Part shown: in pieces, positions 6,366 to 13,861 of the stretch
How the letters are laid out: the number at the start of each line of letters is the position of its first letter
Numbering within the stretch: position 1 is the stretch's first letter
Source of the DNA: Parapedobacter pyrenivorans
GTDB taxonomy: Bacteria > Bacteroidota > Bacteroidia > Sphingobacteriales > Sphingobacteriaceae
Direction of reading: 5' to 3'
Length of the DNA stretch: 64,000 bases
NCBI RefSeq assembly: GCF_014636865.1
Contig: NZ_BMER01000005.1
Location: forward strand, 182,483 to 246,482
The notes under the pieces: model-generated
What the model saw: only the letters and a program-made list of their open reading frames with translations
Told to the model about the DNA's origin: nothing
The model's database searches: none
Program-made: the position numbers and the translations under genes

Positions 6366-8324
6366 TTAATTATAACCGTCGTTTTGGATGATATTGGGAT
6401 TTTCGATCAATGCCCAATTGGGTATCGGAAACAAGAGATTCTTGGATGAAGCGTTACTGCCACCATGTTGTTTGGCAACATCTAGGTAGGAGCCATGGCG
6501 CAGTAGGTCTTCCCGGCGCACACCTTCCCACCACAGCTCCCATCCGCGTTCCAGCAGGATGCGGTCCCGCAGTGCCTCTTTACCGGCGTAGTCCGCTAAT
6601 TCGAGCCGGTAGCCACCACCACCGCCGGTAGCCGCGTTCTTTTTGACAACGAGATCATCGATCCAAAGGTCGTAGTCCGCGGCCGAATTGCCGAGGGCTA
6701 GAAATAGCACACTGCCACCGGTAGCGTGGGGCGTCGAGAGCTCGAAACTTACTTCGGTTACTTCGTTGGCTTTTAGCGTGATATTTTGGGTATGTGCTAT
6801 GGAGCCTTCGGCGCGGAAGCTGAAGCTGACGTCTTTATCAGCCAGCGCTTTGAAGCTTACTGAATACGATTTCCCTTCTTCCACCTCGATATTATCCGCG
6901 CGTACCTGAATAGCCCACCACTCCGTACCCGGGTTGGCAATCGACAGGTTCACTGCTTTCGAGGCCGACAATGCATCGTTAGTCGCGGTCCGGTAGCTGA
7001 GCGATGCCTGATCTTCTTGGAAATTGTTTACCGTGATAGCACCAACGGCGTTGTCGGTAAAATTACCTTCGAATTGCTCATCTACCACGATCACTTCCGG
7101 CGACTGTCCACCCGCGCCAAAAGCTCGATCGCGCACTTGGTTGATGAGGTCTATGCTCTCTTGGTTTGGACCGTTAAGTTCATTGAGGATTTCCGCACGG
7201 GCAAGGAGTACGTCTGCATAGCGGAAGATTACCTGATCATTGCCTGCCCATTGACCCGGATTGTTGGGGTCTTCGGGATATTTGAAGGAAAGCCCTCCCG
7301 GTTCACCAGCCGCGCGCATATCCACTTCGCCGCCAGCCTTGGAGGGATATTTGGTCAGGATACGGTCGCGTCGCTTGTCCCCCGGCTCGAAACTATCGTA
7401 AAAAGACCAGGGTACGCGCCACCCGTTCCATGCCGCATAGTCTACACCCACCGATGAACGGTAGTCCGGCGGTAGCATATTCGAAAACAAAAGTAAACCG
7501 AATCCTTCGCGCGGTTCACTGGTCACCACGAAGATCAGCTCGCTGTTCCCTTCGTTTGCCGCTGAAAAAATCTGTTGGTAGTCTTCTTGCAGCGCATAGC
7601 CAAGGCCCATCAGCTCACTGCTCACATCCCGCGCTTTCTGCCATTCCTTCTCGTTCATATAAAACTTCATGAGTTTCATCAATGCTGCGCCCTTGGTGCA
7701 GCGGCCGTAGTCTTGCTGGGTTACCGGGAGCATATCCGCAGCTTCGCGTAGTTCCTGTTCGATGAAGCCCGTCATCCATTCTTTGCTGGGGCGCTCGGGG
7801 CGGTAGTCCGGTGAAGGGTTGTAGGCCAGTTCACGGTCTACAATGATTGGAAGAGGGCCGTAGAAATGGTAAAGATCTGCTGCAAAAAAGCCACGCAGGC
7901 ACTTCAGTTCGGCGATATACTTGTTTTTGACCGCGTCATCCACAGGCGACTCCTTGATACGCTCAATCATGTAGGTCGCACGGGTCACGGCCGGCACGAT
8001 ACTCTCGTAGAAGCCATAAACCATCTTCTCGCCGATGATCCAGTTGAGCGACTGGAAGGCGTCCCAGCTCCACTTGGTCATCCATTCGCCGGTAGCCCCT
8101 TCATTCATGATGAAGGCAGATCCATCAGATACCCGATAGGGCCCCCAGCCGTTGGTCTTCAACTCCCAGTAGATGCTGGTCGTGGCGGCACGCAGATCGT
8201 TTTCGTTCTGAAAGAAATTGTTTGGTGCGATGCGGTCGTAGATGATGGGATTGAGGTCCTTCTCGCAGGAAGAAAGCACAAACCCCAGGACCAACATCAG
8301 TGTATAGTTCAAAAATGTCTTCAT
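6366..8324 (-). CDS. SusD-like glycan-binding lipoprotein with inserted CBM-like domain
   Basis: The protein has 652 residues, with a lipobox at FVLSSC near the N-terminus. The tetratricopeptide-rich SusD fold covers about 25-410 and 572-652, including the family signatures LRGFFAADLYHFYGP and ILLERGWELWWEGVRREDLLRHG. SusD proteins cap the SusC porter and bind glycan at the cell surface. Between INQVRDRAFGAG and YRLELADYAG sits an extra domain (about 411-571; DNA 7094-6612). It is rich in beta strands and ends with LWIDDLVVKK and a glycine linker, resembling a family 4/9 carbohydrate-binding jelly roll. Normal SusD proteins have 500-600 residues without it. It follows SusC with a 5-bp gap. 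Confidence 0.92.
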   Translation of the reverse strand: MKTFLNYTLMLVLGFVLSSCEKDLNPIIYDRIAPNNFFQNENDLRAATTSIYWELKTNGWGPYRVSDGSAFIMNEGATGEWMTKWSWDAFQSLNWIIGEKMVYGFYESIVPAVTRATYMIERIKESPVDDAVKNKYIAELKCLRGFFAADLYHFYGPLPIIVDRELAYNPSPDYRPERPSKEWMTGFIEQELREAADMLPVTQQDYGRCTKGAALMKLMKFYMNEKEWQKARDVSSELMGLGYALQEDYQQIFSAANEGNSELIFVVTSEPREGFGLLLFSNMLPPDYRSSVGVDYAAWNGWRVPWSFYDSFEPGDKRRDRILTKYPSKAGGEVDMRAAGEPGGLSFKYPEDPNNPGQWAGNDQVIFRYADVLLARAEILNELNGPNQESIDLINQVRDRAFGAGGQSPEVIVVDEQFEGNFTDNAVGAITVNNFQEDQASLSYRTATNDALSASKAVNLSIANPGTEWWAIQVRADNIEVEEGKSYSVSFKALADKDVSFSFRAEGSIAHTQNITLKANEVTEVSFELSTPHATGGSVLFLALGNSAADYDLWIDDLVVKKNAATGGGGGYRLELADYAGKEALRDRILLERGWELWWEGVRREDLLRHGSYLDVAKQHGGSNASSKNLLFPIPNWALIENPNIIQNDGYN

Positions 8325-8329
8325 GTTTT

Positions 8330-11300
8330 TTAAAGTGTTAGGTTCAATCCCAGTGAAAATGCACGTTGTAGCGGATAAGGCGCGCTACTGTCCTCAATCT
8401 GCGGATCGAGGCCCGAAAACTTCGTAATGGTAAACAGGTTCTGCCCGGTTACATATATCCGGAGATTGCTAATACCCTTCAACCCGGCAAACTGCTGTTT
8501 CAGGTCGTAGCCAAGCGTCACGTTTCGCAAACGCAGGTAAGCGCCATCTTCATGGCCATAATTGCCATCCAGTAAGTAGGGATTGCGAAATCCGCCAGGG
8601 GTTTCCGCTGAGGTATTATCATGCGCCCATCGGTCCTTGATGGTGGTTAGGAAGTTGTTGCCATCCTTGATTTTGAGCAACTCGTTTTGCGCACCATACC
8701 AAAAGTTGAGGTGTGACCAGCGCTTGGCTCCCAGCGCCGCATAGAAGAAGACCTGCAGGTCAAACCCTTTGTAAGCAAACTGGTTACCCAGTCCCATGGT
8801 AAATTTGGGGTCGTTCGAGCCGACGAGCACCATATCATTCACGTTGATTTTGCCATCGCCGTCCACATCCCTTATTTTCATCATGCCCGGTACGGCCTGT
8901 GGCATATGGGCCACTGTTTCACCCGGCTGGATGATTCCTTCCGGGATGAATTCGAAGATCGCACGGATGGGATCTTTCGCTGATTGGTAGGGTGCGAGTA
9001 TGACATCGGGGCTCCGCTCCAGCCATTTATCACGAAAAGAGGTGAGGTTGAACGATGTATTCCACGTAAACGGCCCATCGATGTTCACACTGTTCACGGC
9101 GATTTCAAGTCCCTTGCTTTGGGTGCGTCCTAAGTTAGCCGGCACCGAGCCCACAATCGAGCTCGACATCAGCCTGCGCGATCCCAACAAATCGTGTATC
9201 TCTTTGTAAAATACGTCTACGCTTCCCGAAAGCCTGTTTTTGAAGAATCCATAGTCTACACCCAGGTTGTATTCGGTGGTCGTTTCCCATTTGAGGTTGG
9301 GGTTGGCCAGTTGAGAGAGGTTTACACCGGTATTTTCCAGGCCGGAGAAAATGTAGTTGCGGCCTGAGGCATCGTAGTATTCATATGCGTTGTTGCCGAT
9401 GTTGCTGTTGCCGGTTTGTCCGGCACTCACGCGGAGCTTCAGGTCAGAGACTCCTGTGGCATCTTGCATGAAAGGCTCATCCACTAACCGCCAAGCAAAG
9501 GCAGCTGACGGGAAGAACCCATATTTGTTGTTGGCGCCAAACTTATCACTTCCATCTACGCGAGCCGTTACCGTAAAGAGGTACCGGTCGTTGATACCGT
9601 ATTGAACACGGCCGAAATAAGAAGCGAGCACGGATGTGCCACGGTATGAGTCGATGCCCGCCAAACCTTCACCTACAGACATTTTATTGAATAAAAATGC
9701 GTCGGTGAAGAAATCATAAGCATACAAGATCAAACCCTCGTTATTAAAATGCTGGTAGGAATACCCCAAAACGCCGCTCAGGCTATTCCGGTCATCGTTG
9801 AAGCGCCGATTGTAATTGAATGTTGCCTCAAAGAGGTAATCGGTTTTTTCAATCTCATTGATATTCGCCACACCGTTCTGCCCTTTGCCGTACATGAACG
9901 TTTTCGGCAGGTAGTTTTTTCGGATTCCCCGGTCATTGTCAAATCCCACGGATACCTTTACGGCAGCGTAGGGGTCGATCTGCGCTTTGGCGAAGGAATT
10001 CATCAGCCACCGCGTATTATCCGAAAAATCGATGACATCCAGGAAAGACAACGGATTGGGGATGAGTGCTTGGGTCGGATTGATGAGGTATTCGCCATTG
10101 GCTTGCCGCTGTGTACCGATCATCGGGCTGTAAATCATGGCCGACTGGATAATGCCGGAATTTTCATTCATACCGCCGCCTAGCGCCGCATTTTTATTGT
10201 GGATTTTGCTGCCCAGTAACGATACGCCGTAGTCCAGCCAGCGGGTTACCTGATGGTCCAGGTTGAGACGGGCCGAATACCGGCGTAGGCCGGAGGTGCG
10301 CAGCACACCCTGTTGGTCGAAATAGTTACCCGAAAGCATCAGTTTGATTTTATCTGTTCCGGCTGTGAGCGAAGCATTATGCTGATTAACCAGCCCCTGT
10401 TGCATAATCGTGCTGTACCAATCTGTGCCGGCTCCCGTGGCTGCGATATCGGCTTCCGAATAACGGGGTATAAATGGACTGACCACGGATGGGTCGGTCC
10501 CACCGTAGGGATAGATTTTGTTGGCTAGCAGGTATTCTTCATGCAGGTAGCGATTGGTTTCAGTTTTCAGTTCGCGCGCACTCAGCAATTCCGGCCGCTT
10601 GGCGATTTGCTGCACCGTATAGTCGCCGGCATATTCAAAGCGGACGGTATTCGCTGCGCCGCGCTTAGTGGTGATAAGGATCACCCCATTCGCTGCCCGC
10701 GCCCCGTAGATGGCGGTGGCCGACACATCTTTCAGGATTTCCACCGAGGCAATATCATTTGGATTGATGGTATTCAGGATATTGCGTGATCCCATGCTGT
10801 AACGGTTTCCGCTTCGGGGTTCGGTGTTATTATTGGATACCGGAAAGCCGTCGATGACGATCAGTGGGTCATTTCCGGCTCCCACAGACGCTGCACCACG
10901 GATCAGCAACGTGGTACCGCCTCCGGGTTGTGCGCTGTTTTCCATCACGGTGAGGCCCGCCGCCCGGCCCTCCAGCATCTGTGCCAATGATGGATTGCCC
11001 GTTTTGACCAACTGGTCTGGCTTTACCGACACAATGGCCGCGTTTACATCGCTTTTGCGCTGCACGCCGTAGCCCACCACCACAATCTCGTCCAGCCCCG
11101 TATTGCTCGCTTTTAGTACGGCCTTCATCTCGGTTTGGTTGCCTACTGGCAGCTCCAGCGTCTCAAAGCCCAGCATGCTGAATACCAGTATGTCCGGTAC
11201 CTCCGTAAGCGGTAGTTCAAAGGTTCCGTCGCGGCCGGTCTGCGTGGCTGTACTACCTACCGCCTTGCCGCGCACGGTGGCGCCTATCAACGGTCGTCCC

Positions 11301-11707
11301 TGTTCGTCCGTTACCCTGCCAGTGAACTTCGTTTGCACGTTGTCAGCCCGTTGCCGCATGATGACCACATTGTTGTCTACGATGCGGTAAGCCAATCCTT
11401 GTCCGTCCAGACATTCCGCAAGCGCCTGTTGCAATGACGCGTCTTTCAGGTTTAAGGTAACCGGTTTGGCACGATCCAGTAGTTCTGGAACAAACAGGAT
11501 GTTGAATCCACTTTGTTTTCGGATTTCGTTGAACACCTGTTCCAGCGGAGCGGCTTGCTCTTTGATGGTTATCTGCGCCAGTGACACCGCGTGCACGTGG
11601 AGTGCGGTGACCAACATCACAAAGCAGACGATTTTCATATACATGACTATTCGTAGTAGGAGGCGGCAACGGCGTGCCCCTCCCATTCCCGTAAATTTTT
11701 TATACAT
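8330..11707 (-). CDS. SusC-like TonB-dependent outer-membrane transporter with STN signalling domain
   Basis: The protein has 1125 residues. An N-terminal stretch of about 22 residues precedes the hydrophobic signal (MKIVCFVMLVTALHVHAVSLAQ). Then come an STN domain (about 46-118), which contacts FecR, a carboxypeptidase-regulatory-like beta domain (FTGRVTDEQGRPLIGATV onward), the TonB box region (DEIVVVGYG), the plug, and the barrel ending in GLNLTL. It imports oligosaccharide with SusD and reports ligand binding to the FecR/sigma pair encoded just upstream. The MYKKFT start resembles that of the other STN-bearing SusC at 34424 (MYRNFT), supporting this start. It is the first gene of the SusC-SusD-GH43 unit. 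Confidence 0.96.
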   Translation of the reverse strand: MYKKFTGMGGARRCRLLLRIVMYMKIVCFVMLVTALHVHAVSLAQITIKEQAAPLEQVFNEIRKQSGFNILFVPELLDRAKPVTLNLKDASLQQALAECLDGQGLAYRIVDNNVVIMRQRADNVQTKFTGRVTDEQGRPLIGATVRGKAVGSTATQTGRDGTFELPLTEVPDILVFSMLGFETLELPVGNQTEMKAVLKASNTGLDEIVVVGYGVQRKSDVNAAIVSVKPDQLVKTGNPSLAQMLEGRAAGLTVMENSAQPGGGTTLLIRGAASVGAGNDPLIVIDGFPVSNNNTEPRSGNRYSMGSRNILNTINPNDIASVEILKDVSATAIYGARAANGVILITTKRGAANTVRFEYAGDYTVQQIAKRPELLSARELKTETNRYLHEEYLLANKIYPYGGTDPSVVSPFIPRYSEADIAATGAGTDWYSTIMQQGLVNQHNASLTAGTDKIKLMLSGNYFDQQGVLRTSGLRRYSARLNLDHQVTRWLDYGVSLLGSKIHNKNAALGGGMNENSGIIQSAMIYSPMIGTQRQANGEYLINPTQALIPNPLSFLDVIDFSDNTRWLMNSFAKAQIDPYAAVKVSVGFDNDRGIRKNYLPKTFMYGKGQNGVANINEIEKTDYLFEATFNYNRRFNDDRNSLSGVLGYSYQHFNNEGLILYAYDFFTDAFLFNKMSVGEGLAGIDSYRGTSVLASYFGRVQYGINDRYLFTVTARVDGSDKFGANNKYGFFPSAAFAWRLVDEPFMQDATGVSDLKLRVSAGQTGNSNIGNNAYEYYDASGRNYIFSGLENTGVNLSQLANPNLKWETTTEYNLGVDYGFFKNRLSGSVDVFYKEIHDLLGSRRLMSSSIVGSVPANLGRTQSKGLEIAVNSVNIDGPFTWNTSFNLTSFRDKWLERSPDVILAPYQSAKDPIRAIFEFIPEGIIQPGETVAHMPQAVPGMMKIRDVDGDGKINVNDMVLVGSNDPKFTMGLGNQFAYKGFDLQVFFYAALGAKRWSHLNFWYGAQNELLKIKDGNNFLTTIKDRWAHDNTSAETPGGFRNPYLLDGNYGHEDGAYLRLRNVTLGYDLKQQFAGLKGISNLRIYVTGQNLFTITKFSGLDPQIEDSSAPYPLQRAFSLGLNLTL

Positions 11708-11716
11708 TTGGTTTAT

Positions 11717-11811
11717 GGAATTTAAAATTGGATGCTCTTGTTCAGTTTTATTCTTCCGGACTAGCTACGGCTACACTACCTGGGGGCGCGCCAACGCCTC
11801 CGGTAGTTTTT
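11717..11811 (+). ncRNA. Candidate cis-antisense small RNA opposite the SusC leader (PUL A)
   Basis: A plus-strand TACATTTG box (11703-11710) is followed about 65 nt later by a strong plus-oriented terminator. The outer stem is ACTACC (11775-11780) with GGTAGT (11802-11807). The inner pairing is GGGGGCG with CGCCTCC, and a run of five Ts (11807-11811) follows. No protein gene on this strand needs a terminator here, since everything upstream is antisense to SusC. The predicted RNA of about 95 nt would pair with the SusC mRNA leader, as DonS-type RNAs do in Bacteroides PULs with an ECF/anti-sigma pair. No good -33 box was found, and the box overlaps the SusC start codon. Confidence 0.5.
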
Positions 11812-11841
11812 CTTGCCATGGCTATCCACTGTTTGCCTGTG

Positions 11842-13017
11842 TTATTCCATGACAATGATCCTCCTTCCTTCGATTTTATAGTTGAAGTTGCCCGTCAGGG
11901 CCAATACGTTCAATAGTTGTTCAACCGATTCATAGCGCGATACCGTACCGCCGAGTGTCCGGTCTTCAAGGCTACCTTGCAACTCGATGTCGGCATCGTA
12001 CCATCGGCTGATGCGTTTCATCACATCGGGGATCGCATCGCGGTCAAACATGAAAAGGCCAGTGGTCCATGCGGTGGCTGCTTCCGCGTTTACGCGCTTT
12101 ACGCGGATCGGTGGCTCGGCATTGCCATTCACGATAGCCGCTTGGTCGGGTCGTAACATCACCTGTTCCGTACCCTGGCTTACGCGTACGGATCCTTCCA
12201 CCAAGGTGGTCACCATCTGGTTGTCGTCGGGGTAAGCACTCACATTGAACCGCGTACCCAATACCGTCACTACGGCATTACCGCATTGCACCAGAAACGG
12301 CCGGGTCGGGTCTTTCGACACTTCAAAATATCCTTCGCCTTCCAGTATTACCTGACGGTGTTCATCGGCAAATCGTACCGGATACTGCAGTGACGACCCG
12401 GCATTGAGCCAAGCGATGGTTCCATCTTCAAGGGTGATTCGGTATTGCCCGCCACGGGGCACGCGGAGCATCAACGTTTCGCTCTGCTGTATCTGTCGGT
12501 TTACGTCGTTGCCGAGCACAGCGCCATCGCCGTATGCGGCTGAGCCGCGATCCATAGCGATACCCGTTGGCACGTCATCCAATTCGAGCTCCCCGCCGCC
12601 GGCCCATTCCAGCGTTGCTCGATTACCACCGGGCTCCAACACAGGCGCACTGTGTATCGCTGCCGATTGTATTGGCGCATCCCGGTCTGCACGGTTTAAA
12701 TAAAGCCAGGTAGCTAACGAACAGCACAGCACGAAGAGCGCTGCTACAGCCGCATACCGTCGTAGCTGCCTGAACAGTGGGCGTGGCCGGGAGCTACGGT
12801 ACCGGGGGTCGTTTTTAATTCGATCAAACAGCTCCGCGCCGTTCGCTACGGGGCGTTTTTCGACATTTATATCGTCCCAGATCGTTTCAAGCCCGGGTAC
12901 TTGCTCCCCGTCAGCGTGATGCAGCCAGTCAAACAGCTCGTCAAATTCTTCCCTAGTCAATTGGCCCTGCGCATAGCGCTGCAACAGTTGCTGGATACGT
13001 AGATTGTGTACGTCCAT
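11842..13017 (-). CDS. FecR-family anti-sigma factor
   Basis: The protein has 391 residues: an N-terminal cytoplasmic sigma-binding region (about 1-80, LLQRYAQGQLTREEFDELFDWL), one transmembrane segment (about 88-107), the periplasmic FecR domain (about 180-285, including VPRGGQYRITLEDGTIAWLNAGS), and a C-terminal DUF4974 (about 315-388) that meets the SusC STN domain. It holds the ECF sigma factor until SusC signals ligand binding. The gene lies between sigma (77 bp upstream) and SusC (134 bp downstream), the standard order. Confidence 0.95.
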   Translation of the reverse strand: MDVHNLRIQQLLQRYAQGQLTREEFDELFDWLHHADGEQVPGLETIWDDINVEKRPVANGAELFDRIKNDPRYRSSRPRPLFRQLRRYAAVAALFVLCCSLATWLYLNRADRDAPIQSAAIHSAPVLEPGGNRATLEWAGGGELELDDVPTGIAMDRGSAAYGDGAVLGNDVNRQIQQSETLMLRVPRGGQYRITLEDGTIAWLNAGSSLQYPVRFADEHRQVILEGEGYFEVSKDPTRPFLVQCGNAVVTVLGTRFNVSAYPDDNQMVTTLVEGSVRVSQGTEQVMLRPDQAAIVNGNAEPPIRVKRVNAEAATAWTTGLFMFDRDAIPDVMKRISRWYDADIELQGSLEDRTLGGTVSRYESVEQLLNVLALTGNFNYKIEGRRIIVME

Positions 13018-13094
13018 TTATAAATGATAAAGCGACTGGCAGGAAAACAGTTCCTGCCTCAGGAAGGGATTACGGATAAGCCGGGGTAATAGGA

Positions 13095-13718
13095 CTAGTC
13101 ATATAGCAAAAAAATGAAAAAAAACATTAGAATGGGAAAGCCGTGTCTTGCCAGTTTGCGTTTCAAGGTCTTTAATGCGCTGACCAGGTGGTTTTTGACC
13201 GTGTTTTTCGAAATTCCCAGCTTGGCCGCAATTTCCTCATGGGTCAATCCTTGTTCGCGGCTTAGTTTGAAGATTAGCTGTTGCTGGGTGGGGAGCTGGG
13301 CGACTACTTCATTCACCAAGTCGGCGAGGTTACTTTCTAGGATGGCCTCTTCAGTAGCGTGATCTTCCTTTTGCATGGATGACCAAAGGTTATCGCGCAA
13401 TGCGGCAGTGCTCGTTGCACTCCTCATGATATCAATGACCAGCCTACGGGCTATCGTAAATAAGAAAGCATCCAATGAGCGGGAGGCGTCGATGTCCGCG
13501 CGATGAAGCCAGAGTCTTAGAAAGGTTTCCTGCACCACTTCCTCACTTTGATCGCGGCGCTTGGTAAGCGTAAAGGCAAAACGATAAACCTTGGCGTATA
13601 GCCCATCATAGATGATGCGAAAGGCACGCCCATCTCCGCTGTTCAACCGACGAACCAAGCTCCCGTCTATCGATTTTTCCTTTCCCGACTCCATGAAATT
13701 CCCGTTGTTCCTGCCCAA
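13095..13718 (-). CDS. ECF RNA polymerase sigma-70 factor (SusC/FecR-linked)
   Basis: The protein has 207 residues. Region 2 (about 30-95) includes QSEEVVQETFLRLWLHR, and region 4 (about 135-190) includes LTHEEIAAKLGISKNTVKNHL, a helix-turn-helix. It would direct RNA polymerase to PUL A promoters when released by FecR. The last 16 residues (FPILMFFFIFLLYD and neighbours) are strongly hydrophobic, unlike classical sigma factors, and might associate with the membrane. An internal ATG at 13694 (MESGKEK) gives a 199-residue product of the more usual length. A TAGCTTTG -7 box at 13764-13757 fits a transcript start near 13750. Confidence 0.95.
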   Translation of the reverse strand: MGRNNGNFMESGKEKSIDGSLVRRLNSGDGRAFRIIYDGLYAKVYRFAFTLTKRRDQSEEVVQETFLRLWLHRADIDASRSLDAFLFTIARRLVIDIMRSATSTAALRDNLWSSMQKEDHATEEAILESNLADLVNEVVAQLPTQQQLIFKLSREQGLTHEEIAAKLGISKNTVKNHLVSALKTLKRKLARHGFPILMFFFIFLLYD

Positions 13719-13756
13719 GGTTTATAAAGTGAGCTTACTAACCACGCTTCTTGCGG

Positions 13757-13844
13757 CAAAGCTAACACAAAAAATGAAAAGCTGGTGATGGCAAGACCTT
13801 CCAGCCGGGCACTGACAGAAAATGCACCGAAATTCGTAGCTTTG
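13757..13844. promoter_or_regulatory. Divergent promoter region between sigma factor and propeller regulator
   Basis: Both strands carry the same -7 sequence TAGCTTTG: minus at 13764-13757 for the sigma factor and plus at 13837-13844 for the regulator gene. Neither has a clear TTTG 19-20 nt upstream, so both may need an activator or be weak. The plus box puts the transcript start near 13850, so translation of the regulator most plausibly starts at 13862. Confidence 0.5.
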
Positions 13845-13861
13845 GCTGAATGCATAAGCCG

